A stretch of DNA of 61,916 nt from Anoxybacillus flavithermus (lineage in GTDB: Bacteria > Bacillota > Bacilli > Bacillales > Anoxybacillaceae). Below are positions 30,705 through 40,711 of this stretch, piece by piece (the stretch's first letter is position 1; the number at the start of each line of letters is the position of its first letter). The position numbers and the translations under genes are program-made. The DNA is taken from NCBI RefSeq assembly GCF_002742685.1, contig NZ_PEDM01000015.1, forward strand, positions 1-61,916. Reading direction: 5' to 3'. Under the pieces are notes generated by a model. It was given only the letters and a program-made list of their open reading frames with translations, searched no databases and was not told the DNA's origin.

Positions 30705-30714
30705 ATTTGTAACG

Positions 30715-30743
30715 TTGCAAATACGTTCGAAGTGTGCTAACAT
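30715..30743 (+). promoter_or_regulatory. Extended -10 promoter of 6S RNA
   Basis: TTGCAA (30715-30720), a 17-nt spacer, and TGC-TAACAT with -10 at 30738-30743. The TGn extension is present. Transcription should start near 30750, close to the first paired base of the RNA. Confidence 0.75.
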
Positions 30744-30749
30744 ACAAGT

Positions 30750-30950
30750 AACAACAAGTCCTGATGTGTTTGTCGTATCACCTATTGTTTTGACCGAACA
30801 ATGTGTGATACGGGAGCCCGGGTTTTCAGGTGGCGTACATGCCTCATTTACATAGAGAGGACGTACATAAGCTTGAAACAGGGCACCCACCTGTGAGAGA
30901 GCGGGTTCAAAACAAAGGCCATCAGCGACGGCACGATTGGGACTTAGGAA
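30750..30950 (+). ncRNA. ssrS: 6S RNA (6S-1/BsrA type)
   Basis: A noncoding RNA that binds the housekeeping RNA polymerase and mimics an open promoter. The closing stem is AAGTCCT (30756-30762) with GGGACTT (30939-30945); AAGTCCTGATGTGTT is the usual start of Firmicute 6S RNA. A second stem GTATCAC / GTGATAC (30775-30781 / 30811-30817 approximately) lies on the apical side. In B. subtilis bsrA lies in the same slot, between aspS and yrvM (tcdA). No protein frame occupies this stretch. The mature 3' end is approximate, and a separate terminator follows. Confidence 0.9.
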
Positions 30951-30962
30951 ACAAAAACGAAT

Positions 30963-31006
30963 AAAGCCTTGACGTAAAGAACATGCTTTACGTTGAGGCT
31001 TTTTTT
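30963..31006 (+). terminator. Terminator downstream of 6S RNA
   Basis: AAAGCCTTGACGTAAAG pairs with CTTTACGTTGAGGCTTT with wobble pairs, then seven T. It lies about 17 nt past the 6S closing stem, so the primary transcript would need 3' trimming. Confidence 0.88.
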
Positions 31007-31059
31007 GTGCCATAATGCATGTATATCCGATTGAAATACTTACATATAGGAGGAAAAAC

Positions 31060-31824
31060 ATGTTACATCAATTTTCTCGTAACGAACTTGCGATCGGAAA
31101 AGAAGGATTAAAACGATTAAGTGAAAGTACTGTTGCGATTCTCGGTATCGGTGGTGTCGGCTCATTCGCCGTCGAGGCGCTTGCCCGCTCAGGTGTTGGG
31201 CGTCTTATTTTAATTGACAAAGATGATATTGACATTACAAACGTCAATCGTCAAATTCATGCACTATTGTCAACTGTCGGACGTCCGAAAGTAGAAGTGA
31301 TGAAAGAGCGGATCGCTGACATTAACCCAGCGTGCGAAGTGATTGCATTAAAAATGTTTTATACAGAAGAAACATATGAGCAAATTTTTTCGTATAACAT
31401 CGACTACGTCATTGACGCATCGGATACAATTTCGTATAAAATTCATTTGATGAAACAATGTTTAGAACGAAACATTCCGATCATTTCGAGCATGGGAGCG
31501 GCAAATAAAATGGATCCGACACGTTTTCGCATCGCTGATATTTCCAAAACGCATACGGATCCGATTGCAAAAGTTATTCGCACAAGATTGAGAAAAGAAG
31601 GAATTAAAAAAGGTATCACCGTTGTTTTCTCAGATGAAAGCCCAATCGTCATTCGCGAAGACGTTCGAAAAGAAGTAGGAAATGATGAGACAACCATTCG
31701 TAAGGCAAAAATGCCGCCATCATCAAATGCGTTTGTTCCATCGGTTGCTGGCCTCATCATGGCTGCACATGTCGTACAACAATTATTAAAAGATATTCCG
31801 ATCCAACGTGTCGATCAACAATGA
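31060..31824 (+). CDS. tcdA: tRNA threonylcarbamoyladenosine dehydratase TcdA (YrvM)
   Basis: E1-like ATP-dependent enzyme that cyclises t6A37 to ct6A in tRNA. The protein has 254 residues. The ATP-binding Rossmann motif is LGIGGVGSFAVEALARSGVG, followed by DKDDIDITNVNRQIHA; the CsdL-type C-terminus VVFSDESPIV ... PSSNAFVPSVAGLIMAA is present. ATG at 31060 is 6 nt after AGGAGG; the frame open from 31015 is not needed. Single-gene unit between two terminators. Confidence 0.92.
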   Translation: MLHQFSRNELAIGKEGLKRLSESTVAILGIGGVGSFAVEALARSGVGRLILIDKDDIDITNVNRQIHALLSTVGRPKVEVMKERIADINPACEVIALKMFYTEETYEQIFSYNIDYVIDASDTISYKIHLMKQCLERNIPIISSMGAANKMDPTRFRIADISKTHTDPIAKVIRTRLRKEGIKKGITVVFSDESPIVIREDVRKEVGNDETTIRKAKMPPSSNAFVPSVAGLIMAAHVVQQLLKDIPIQRVDQQ

Positions 31825-31853
31825 GCGCAAAGGGAACTCCTTTGCGCTTTTTT
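31824..31853 (+). terminator. Terminator of tcdA
   Basis: AGCGCAAAGG (31824-31833) pairs with CCTTTGCGCT (31839-31848), followed by T. Confidence 0.92.
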
Positions 31854-31927
31854 ACAGCACATTATTAGTTGCAAAGAAAAGGAATTTGAATTATAGTGAA
31901 ATTGTGACTGTATGGTCGTAGTGAAAC

Positions 31928-31939
31928 GACCAATTGGTC
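31928..31939. promoter_or_regulatory. Perfect palindrome GACCAATTGGTC upstream of the RND pump, TetR operator candidate
   Basis: A perfect 12-bp dyad 28 bases before the pump start. It is just downstream of a weak promoter-like pair TTGAAT (31886-31891) and TATGGT (31911-31916, 19-nt spacer). TetR-family repressors bind such dyads, and a TetR gene is the last gene of this unit, so autoregulation of pump and regulator is a fair inference. Confidence 0.55.
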
Positions 31940-31967
31940 ATATTTCGAGAAAGAAAGGAAGAGCGAG

Positions 31968-34900
31968 ATGAACTTTTTAACGAGGTTTAGTTTAAAGAAT
32001 GCAGTCGCCGTATTCATCATTTCATTTCTACTCATATTAGGCGGACTATACTCATTTTCTTCTTTAAAAGTTGACTTGTTACCAAATATCGAGTTTCCGC
32101 AACTATCTGTAGAAGTCATTTATCCAGGCGCTTCACCAGAAGATATGAATGAGCAAGTGACGACAAAGTTAGAGGAAAAGTTCAAAGGAGTTGAAGGAGT
32201 AAAGAAGCTCCAGAGCACATCGTTTGAAAGTATTTCTATTATTAACCTAGAGTTTCCGTTCAACACAGATATGGACGAAGTTGAACGCCAAGTTGAATCG
32301 CTGATGAAAGAAGCGAATTTGCCAGAAAACGTGCAGACGAAAGTGAATCGCTTCTCGTTTGGTACGTTCCCGATTTATAATATTTCTTTATTTGCAAAAG
32401 GGAATACGGACGTACAACAGCTGTTGGATGATACAATTATTCCAGAGTTGAAAAAAATTAATGGCATTAACTCCATTTCTGTCGGTGGAATGGAAGAAGA
32501 CATTGTTCAAATTACAGTGGATAAACAAAAAGCATTGCAGTACGGCTTAAGCTTAACGCAAATTAAAGAACAAATTAATGAAAAGTTTTTAGCGTTCCCT
32601 GCCGGAAACGTTCAAACAGAAACAGTACAAATTCCGATTCGCGTACAACAAAAAATTGAAACGATAAAACAACTTGAAAATTTACCGTTGTCTTCTCCAA
32701 TGATGAATGCAGCACCGGGAGCACCAGCAAGTGGTCAGCAAGTTCCTCAAAAAATTACGTTAAAAGATGTAGCGACGATTGAAGCAGTGACAGACCAAGG
32801 AGAAATTACGCGCTACAACTTACAACCATCTTTATCGATGGCGATTACGAAAAAGCAAGATGCGAACACGGTTGAAGTGGCGGAGAAAGTACTAAACGTG
32901 CTTGACAAATATAAAGACAAAATAGACTATGCAATAGGATTTGATTCTGCTGAAGGAATTAAAAAGTCCGTTGAAACGCTTGTGCGAGAAGGATTGCTCG
33001 GAGCATTGTTTGCATCCATTGCAGTGCTCGTCTTTTTACGAAACGTGCGCGCAACAATTATTGCAATTGTTTCCATTCCCCTTTCGTTATTAGTCGCATC
33101 TATTTTCTTGCAGAGAATGGATATTTCTTTAAACATTATGACGTTAGGTGGAATGGCCGTTGCGGTCGGGCGAGTAGTTGACGATAGCATCGTTGTCATC
33201 GAAAACATTTTCCGACGTGTGCGCAAATCGAAAACCGGGATGACAGATGAACTTGTCGAAGACTCAACGAAAGAAATTTTAAAGGCAATTACATCGTCCA
33301 CCATTACAACAGTCGTTGTCTTTTTACCGCTCGGTCTTGTTGGTGGCGTAACAGGTGAGTTTTTCTTACCATTTGCGTTAACGATTGTGTTTTCCCTTTT
33401 AATGTCGCTCGTTGTTGCCATTACGATTGTTCCAATTTTAGCGAAGTTTTCGTTTAAAAAAGTGCCGCCAGAAGAAAAGGAAGGGGCGTTGCAACGAGCT
33501 TACGGTAAAGCAATTGAATGGGCGTTGAATCATAAAAAAACCGTCTTATTCTTGTCCGTTTTATTGCTCGGTAGTTCATTTGCCATTGTACCGAAGTTAG
33601 GCTTTACATTTATTCCAAACGAAGAGCAAAAATCATTAATTGCTGCAGTCGAACTGCCATCGTCTACGCCATTAGAAAAAACGAACGATGTATCGTTAAA
33701 AATCGAAAATATGTTTGCTTCGATGAAGGAGATTGAAGAAGTTACTGCAGGAATTGGTAGCCGTGACTTCCGTAGCGGATTAAAGCGGAAAAACCAAGCG
33801 AACTATTTTATTACGTTGAAAGAAGACACGAACGTGAGCGCATTTATTAAAAAGTTGGAAAAAGAAATGGAAGCAATCGCCCAAGCGGAAGTGAAAGGTG
33901 CAAAAGTCGGCGTTCAAGAGTTACAAACAGGTGGACCGCCGTCAAACAATAACGTGAATATTGACTTGTACTCGACCAACTTAAATGCACTACAACAAGC
34001 GGCGAAAGATGTAGAAGCTTACTTAAAAACGCGCGACGATTTGAAATATGTCACAAATAATTTTACAGATAAACAAAAGCAAGTAGTCGTTAACATCGAC
34101 ACGAACAAAGCAATGGAATACGGTGTATCAGGCTTCCAAATTCTCGGTACAATCGCCGATCAAACCCGTCCGGTTCAAGTCGGTACGTTGACGTTAGACG
34201 ATGAAGAGCGGACAGTACAATTGTCATATGACAAACAAATGGCATCGATCGAAGAGTTAGAAAACACACTTATTTTCACAAAGTTCGGACCAGTGCCAGT
34301 AAAACAATTGGCAGACGTCCAAGAAGTCGATACATTTACATCCATTCAAAAGCTGGACGGAAAAGTATTCGCACGTGTTTCTGCTCAAGTCGTTGGTGAC
34401 AACATTCAAAAAGTCACACAAGATGTCATCAATGGCGTGAAAAAAGAAATTGATTTACCAAAAGACGTCTCACTCGAAGGCGGTGGCGGAAGCGACGAAA
34501 CAGTAGAAACGTTCCAACAGCTCGGTTTAGCGATGGTTGTAGCGATTGGGCTTGTGTATATTACAATGCTCATTACGTTTGGAAAAGCGCGCATTCCGTT
34601 TATTATTTTATCATCGCTTGTGTTCGTTCCAATCGGTTCGTTGCTCGGCTTGTTTATTGCGAATGAACCGATGTCCGTCAGCGTCATGATCGGTTTATTA
34701 ATGCTCATTGGAATTGTTACAACGAATGCGATCGTTCTCGTTGACCGCATCGGACAAAATCGTGAGCAAAAAGGAATGACGATTCGTCAAGCGCTCATTG
34801 AAGCGGGAAAAACGCGGTTACGTCCAATTTTAATGACAGCATTTGCGACAGTTGCGGCACTTATTCCGCTTGCGCTTACGAAATCATCAGGAACGCTCAT

Positions 34901-35027
34901 TTCTAAAGGATTAGCGATTACGGTTATTGGTGGATTGACGTCATCAACGTTATTGACGTTAATTCTCGTTCCTGTTGTATACGAACTATTTTTCTTCCGT
35001 CAAGCGAAAAAAGAACGACAGGCATAA
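31968..35027 (+). CDS. RND efflux transporter permease (SwrC/YerP-like)
   Basis: An AcrB-type drug or lipopeptide exporter, 1019 residues, in two repeated halves. Each half has one N-terminal TM helix, a large external domain and a block of six helices (VREGLLGALFASIAVLVFL ... and VVAIGLVYITMLITFGKARIPF ...). The family motif GGMAVAVGRVVDDSIVVIENI is present, as is the second-half VTTNAIVLVDRIGQ. B. subtilis SwrC (YerP) exports surfactin and is the closest named relative I recognise, but it lies elsewhere in that genome. No membrane-fusion protein gene is nearby. The pump is followed by a TetR gene. Confidence 0.9.
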   Translation: MNFLTRFSLKNAVAVFIISFLLILGGLYSFSSLKVDLLPNIEFPQLSVEVIYPGASPEDMNEQVTTKLEEKFKGVEGVKKLQSTSFESISIINLEFPFNTDMDEVERQVESLMKEANLPENVQTKVNRFSFGTFPIYNISLFAKGNTDVQQLLDDTIIPELKKINGINSISVGGMEEDIVQITVDKQKALQYGLSLTQIKEQINEKFLAFPAGNVQTETVQIPIRVQQKIETIKQLENLPLSSPMMNAAPGAPASGQQVPQKITLKDVATIEAVTDQGEITRYNLQPSLSMAITKKQDANTVEVAEKVLNVLDKYKDKIDYAIGFDSAEGIKKSVETLVREGLLGALFASIAVLVFLRNVRATIIAIVSIPLSLLVASIFLQRMDISLNIMTLGGMAVAVGRVVDDSIVVIENIFRRVRKSKTGMTDELVEDSTKEILKAITSSTITTVVVFLPLGLVGGVTGEFFLPFALTIVFSLLMSLVVAITIVPILAKFSFKKVPPEEKEGALQRAYGKAIEWALNHKKTVLFLSVLLLGSSFAIVPKLGFTFIPNEEQKSLIAAVELPSSTPLEKTNDVSLKIENMFASMKEIEEVTAGIGSRDFRSGLKRKNQANYFITLKEDTNVSAFIKKLEKEMEAIAQAEVKGAKVGVQELQTGGPPSNNNVNIDLYSTNLNALQQAAKDVEAYLKTRDDLKYVTNNFTDKQKQVVVNIDTNKAMEYGVSGFQILGTIADQTRPVQVGTLTLDDEERTVQLSYDKQMASIEELENTLIFTKFGPVPVKQLADVQEVDTFTSIQKLDGKVFARVSAQVVGDNIQKVTQDVINGVKKEIDLPKDVSLEGGGGSDETVETFQQLGLAMVVAIGLVYITMLITFGKARIPFIILSSLVFVPIGSLLGLFIANEPMSVSVMIGLLMLIGIVTTNAIVLVDRIGQNREQKGMTIRQALIEAGKTRLRPILMTAFATVAALIPLALTKSSGTLISKGLAITVIGGLTSSTLLTLILVPVVYELFFFRQAKKERQA

Positions 35028-35033
35028 CTGGTG

Positions 35034-35062
35034 ACAGGCTGACTGAAATTCGGTCAGCCTGT
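35034..35062 (+). repeat. 10-bp inverted repeat between the RND and TetR genes
   Basis: ACAGGCTGAC (35034-35043) pairs perfectly with GTCAGCCTGT (35053-35062). No T run follows; instead TATAAT occurs at 35068-35073. It may be a leaky terminator or an operator before a promoter for the regulator. Confidence 0.55.
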
Positions 35063-35107
35063 TATGTTATAATTAAGATGAGAAAAGAACAATAAGGATG
35101 AGGCCGA

Positions 35108-35917
35108 GTGAGCAGAAAAGAGCAAATTATTGAAGTGGCGATGAAACTATTTGCTGAAAAAGGATATCACGCTACGACGATGCAAGAAATTGCTGAACAT
35201 AGCCAGTTAGCTAAAGGATCGCTATACAATTACTTTAAGTCAAAAGAGGAAATTGTGCTGTCCATTTTTCAATATCATTACGATCAGCTTTTTCAACAAT
35301 TTGCACGTATCGCTTCTGATCGATCGCTGACAGCACGTGAAAAATTTTTAAAACAACTTTCTTTGCAAATTGAAGCGTTTGAACAGCATAAAGAAATTGT
35401 ACAAATGCATATGGGCGATCATGCACAAAAAGTTAGCGAAGACGTTCACGCGCTTGTTTTGCGCATTCGTTCCCATTTATTTGACTGGTACGTTCAATCA
35501 CTTATCGATGTATACGGGGAACGTATTCGTCCGTATGTGCTTGATTGTGCCATCATGTTAAATGGCATGTTAAAAGAATATTTATTTTTTGCTCTGTTTG
35601 AACAAAAGTCATTTCCTTTTCAACGATTAGCCCCTTTTTTAATCGAGCGGCTTGATGTGATTGTCGATAGTTTACAGCACGACATGCCATTGCTAAGCCA
35701 TGATGCCCAAGCAGAAAAAACACGTGCCCTTGCGCTTATTGAGGAGATGATCGAAGAGGCGAGCGATCATTATATCGTGGAGGTACTCAAACAATTAAAA
35801 ACAGAAATACAACGAGATGACCCAAGAAAAGCGATTGTTGAAGCGTTTCTTTTATATTTACAACAAAGTAACATGCGTCAGTTTGTTCCTGCCTTACGTG
35901 CAGCACTAGCATTGTGA
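35108..35917 (+). CDS. TetR/AcrR family transcriptional regulator
   Basis: A 269-residue regulator. The N-terminal HTH is typical: EQIIEVAMKLFAEKGYHATTMQEIAEHSQLAKGSLYNYFKSKEE region, residues about 5-50. The ligand-binding part is longer than in most TetR proteins (usually about 190-220 residues), with an extra C-terminal helical stretch. GTG start after AAGGATGAGG. It lies just behind the efflux gene and probably represses it; the palindrome at 31928 is the likely site. rarA begins 9 bases after its stop. Confidence 0.85.
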   Translation: MSRKEQIIEVAMKLFAEKGYHATTMQEIAEHSQLAKGSLYNYFKSKEEIVLSIFQYHYDQLFQQFARIASDRSLTAREKFLKQLSLQIEAFEQHKEIVQMHMGDHAQKVSEDVHALVLRIRSHLFDWYVQSLIDVYGERIRPYVLDCAIMLNGMLKEYLFFALFEQKSFPFQRLAPFLIERLDVIVDSLQHDMPLLSHDAQAEKTRALALIEEMIEEASDHYIVEVLKQLKTEIQRDDPRKAIVEAFLLYLQQSNMRQFVPALRAALAL

Positions 35918-35926
35918 GGTGAAAAA

Positions 35927-37210
35927 ATGATGTTATTTGCTCAAGAGCCGCTTGCTTATCGTATGCGCCCGCGTACGATTGATGAAGTCATCGGACAAGA
36001 CGATGTCATCGGTTCACATACAGCACTATATCGAATGATTAAAAATGGTTATGTGCCATCGTTATTGCTTTACGGACCGCCCGGTGTCGGGAAAACATCG
36101 CTCGCTTATGCGATTGCTGGAACGGTACAACGTCCGTTTTACATGCTCAATGCAACGACGGCAGGAAAAAAAGAAATCGAAGAAATTGTGGCAGATGCCC
36201 GATTTGAAGGCAACGTCATTTTATTTATTGATGAAATTCATCGTTTCACAAAAGCGCAGCAAGACTATTTATTGCCACACGTCGAAAACGGCCTTATTAC
36301 GCTTATTGGAGCAACGACAGAAAATCCATTTCATTCGATTAATCCGGCTGTTCGAAGTCGCTTAGGACAAATTAAACAGTTGAAGCCATTGGCAAAAGAG
36401 AAGACGCTCGAATTATTACACCGCGCTCTAACCGATCGTGAACGAGGATTAGGTGATTGGCATATTGACATTAGCGATGAGGCGCTTTCGATGATTGCTG
36501 AAGGAGCAAACGGCGATGCGCGTGCAGCTTTAACTTTGTTGGAAGAAGCGGTATATGCAACGAAGCAAGACGATCAACGTGCCGTTGTAGATTTACATAC
36601 CGTTTCGTTTTGTGTAGAAAAAAGAGCATTGACGTATGATAAACAAGGAGACACGTATTATTCTTTACTTTCAGCTCTTCAAAAAAGTATTCGTGGAAGT
36701 GACGTAGACGCTTCGCTTCATTATTTAGCGCGACTGCTTGAGGGCGGAGATCTTACCCCTGTTTGTCGTCGCCTTGCGGTTATTGCTTATGAAGATATTG
36801 GATTAGCGAATCCGCTGATCGGCGTGAAAGTGATGAGCGCGATCGAAGCCGCAGAACGTCTTGGTATGCCAGAAGCACGCATTCCGCTTTCAGTCGTGAC
36901 GATTGACATGTGTTTATCGCCGAAATCAAATAGCGCCTATAAGGCAATCGATCAAGCGCTTATGGATGTGCGAAACGGAAAAGGACAGTCGATTCCGCTT
37001 CATTTACAAGACGCTCACTATGCGGGCGCGAAACATCTTGGACGCGGAATAGGGTATAAATATCCACACGATTATCCGTACGGTTGGGTGGCACAACAAT
37101 ACTTGCCTGATGATTTAATCGAAGTGCAATATTATCAACCGAAAAAAAGCGGCGAAGAAAAGCAACTCGCTTACGTATATGAGCGGTTATATGAGCGAAA
37201 AAAACAGTAA
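35927..37210 (+). CDS. rarA: Replication-associated recombination protein RarA (MgsA/YrvN)
   Basis: AAA+ ATPase of the RarA/WRNIP1 clamp-loader-like family, working at stalled replication forks. The protein has 427 residues from the first of two adjacent ATG codons (35927, 35930); both are within reach of GAGGTG. Walker A is GPPGVGKTS, Walker [11 protein letters not shown], sensor 1 LIGATTENP. The C-terminal part has the helical tetramerisation domain (ALQKSIRGSDVDASLHYLARLLEGGD) and ends with the AHYAGAKHLGRG ... YPYGWVAQQYLP signature. Confidence 0.94.
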   Translation: MMLFAQEPLAYRMRPRTIDEVIGQDDVIGSHTALYRMIKNGYVPSLLLYGPPGVGKTSLAYAIAGTVQRPFYMLNATTAGKKEIEEIVADARFEGNVILFIDEIHRFTKAQQDYLLPHVENGLITLIGATTENPFHSINPAVRSRLGQIKQLKPLAKEKTLELLHRALTDRERGLGDWHIDISDEALSMIAEGANGDARAALTLLEEAVYATKQDDQRAVVDLHTVSFCVEKRALTYDKQGDTYYSLLSALQKSIRGSDVDASLHYLARLLEGGDLTPVCRRLAVIAYEDIGLANPLIGVKVMSAIEAAERLGMPEARIPLSVVTIDMCLSPKSNSAYKAIDQALMDVRNGKGQSIPLHLQDAHYAGAKHLGRGIGYKYPHDYPYGWVAQQYLPDDLIEVQYYQPKKSGEEKQLAYVYERLYERKKQ

Positions 37211-37283
37211 CGTTCCTCTGTTTCGCATTTTTATGTTATAATGGCTTGTGTTTCTTTTGACAGTGAATGAGGGGATGATTCGT

Positions 37284-37700
37284 TTGAAAATATCTACAAA
37301 AGGTCGATACGGTTTAACGATTATGATTGAGTTGGCAAAACGATATGGAGAGGGACCGATTTCATTAAAATCGATTGCTCAAACGAACAATTTATCCGAG
37401 CATTATTTAGAACAACTCATTTCCCCATTGCGAAATGCTGGTTTGGTGAAAAGTATTCGCGGAGCGTATGGCGGTTATATTTTAGCGGATGAACCGTCAA
37501 AAATTACTGCAGGTGATGTCATTCGTGTGTTAGAAGGACCGTTGCAAGTCGTTGAAGAACTAGAAGATGAGGAACCAGCGAAGCGGGAACTATGGATGCG
37601 TATTCGCGATGCGGTAAAAGAAGTGTTAGATAGCACAACGCTTGAAGACTTAGCAAGCCATGCGGATGACCATGGTGATGCATATATGTTTTATATCTAG
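37284..37700 (+). CDS. cymR: Cysteine metabolism repressor CymR (Rrf2 family)
   Basis: Master regulator of sulfur metabolism; acts as a complex with CysK in B. subtilis. From the TTG at 37284 the protein has 138 residues, exactly the B. subtilis length, starting MKISTKGRYGLTIM. The winged helix holds SLKSIAQTNNLSEHYLEQL and GLVKSIRGAYGGY. The ATG at 37275 is too close to GAGGGG. No Fe-S cysteines are present, as expected for CymR. Its probable target operon (yrrT-mtnN-mccA-mccB) lies in the same window with a matching operator. Cotranscription with iscS is likely (9-base gap to that gene's SD). Confidence 0.95.
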   Translation: MKISTKGRYGLTIMIELAKRYGEGPISLKSIAQTNNLSEHYLEQLISPLRNAGLVKSIRGAYGGYILADEPSKITAGDVIRVLEGPLQVVEELEDEEPAKRELWMRIRDAVKEVLDSTTLEDLASHADDHGDAYMFYI

Positions 37701-37715
37701 GAAAGGAGAATGTAT

Positions 37716-39973
<2,258 letters not shown>

Positions 39974-40007
39974 CCTTCAACTCAACAGACGAGTTGAAGG
40001 CTTTTTT
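39974..40007 (+). terminator. Terminator of the cymR-yrvO-mnmA unit
   Basis: CCTTCAACTC (39974-39983) pairs with GAGTTGAAGG (39991-40000), followed by C and six T. Confidence 0.92.
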
Positions 40008-40035
40008 GTTATAATATGCATATGAGGTGAGAGAA

Positions 40036-40692
40036 ATGGATTACAATACACAAGGCATTCAATATATGCAGCAAGGAAAATATGAAGAAGCGGTCAAATG
40101 TTTTCATGAAGCAATTGAACAAAACCCGACCGATCCTGTTGGTTACATTAATTTTGGAAACGTATTAGCAGCCGTCGGTGAAGAAGAAAAAGCGATTCGC
40201 TTTTTCCATAAAGCACTTGAACTGGATGAAAAAGCAGCGACAGCTTATTACGGACTCGGATCGATTTATTACAATCGCCAACAGTTCGAACGAGCAAAAG
40301 AACAGTTTGAACGAGCCATTCAGGCCGGATTAACAGATGGCGATGTGTTTTTTATGCTTGGCATGTCGCTCATGTACTTAGAACAACCGCGTTTGGCGAT
40401 GCCATATTTTCAGCGGGCAGTAGAATTAAACGAGCGCGATGTCGAAGCGACGTTTCAGCTCGGACTTTGCTTAGCTCAATTACAGTTTGTCGATGAGGCG
40501 ATGACGTATTTTGAACGGACGATTCATTTAAACGATCAACATGCAGATGCGTATTACAATTTAGGTGTCGCGTATGCGTACAAAGATGATCCGAAAACGG
40601 CACATGCGATGTTTGAAAGGGCGCTTGCTATTCAGCCAGATCATTTGTTAGCAGGTCATGGGAAAAAGCTAATGGAACAAGCATTACAGTAA
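40036..40692 (+). CDS. yrrB: TPR-repeat protein YrrB
   Basis: A 218-residue protein made almost entirely of tetratricopeptide repeats, about six copies of the 34-residue unit (for example YEEAVKCFHEAIEQNPTDP, EKAIRFFHKALELDEKAA, AMTYFERTIHLNDQHAD). Such proteins are scaffolds for protein binding; the partner is unknown. ATG at 40036 is 5 nt after GAGGTGAG. The recD2 SD begins about 5 bases after its stop, as in B. subtilis yrrB-yrrC. Confidence 0.9.
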   Translation: MDYNTQGIQYMQQGKYEEAVKCFHEAIEQNPTDPVGYINFGNVLAAVGEEEKAIRFFHKALELDEKAATAYYGLGSIYYNRQQFERAKEQFERAIQAGLTDGDVFFMLGMSLMYLEQPRLAMPYFQRAVELNERDVEATFQLGLCLAQLQFVDEAMTYFERTIHLNDQHADAYYNLGVAYAYKDDPKTAHAMFERALAIQPDHLLAGHGKKLMEQALQ

Positions 40693-40711
40693 AAACAAGG
40701 GAGGGATGGCG

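Noticed and set aside
32927-33421. Minus-strand frame of 164 codons inside the RND gene
   Set aside because: Shadow of the pump's TM region; no SD, unusual Thr/Ser-rich composition.
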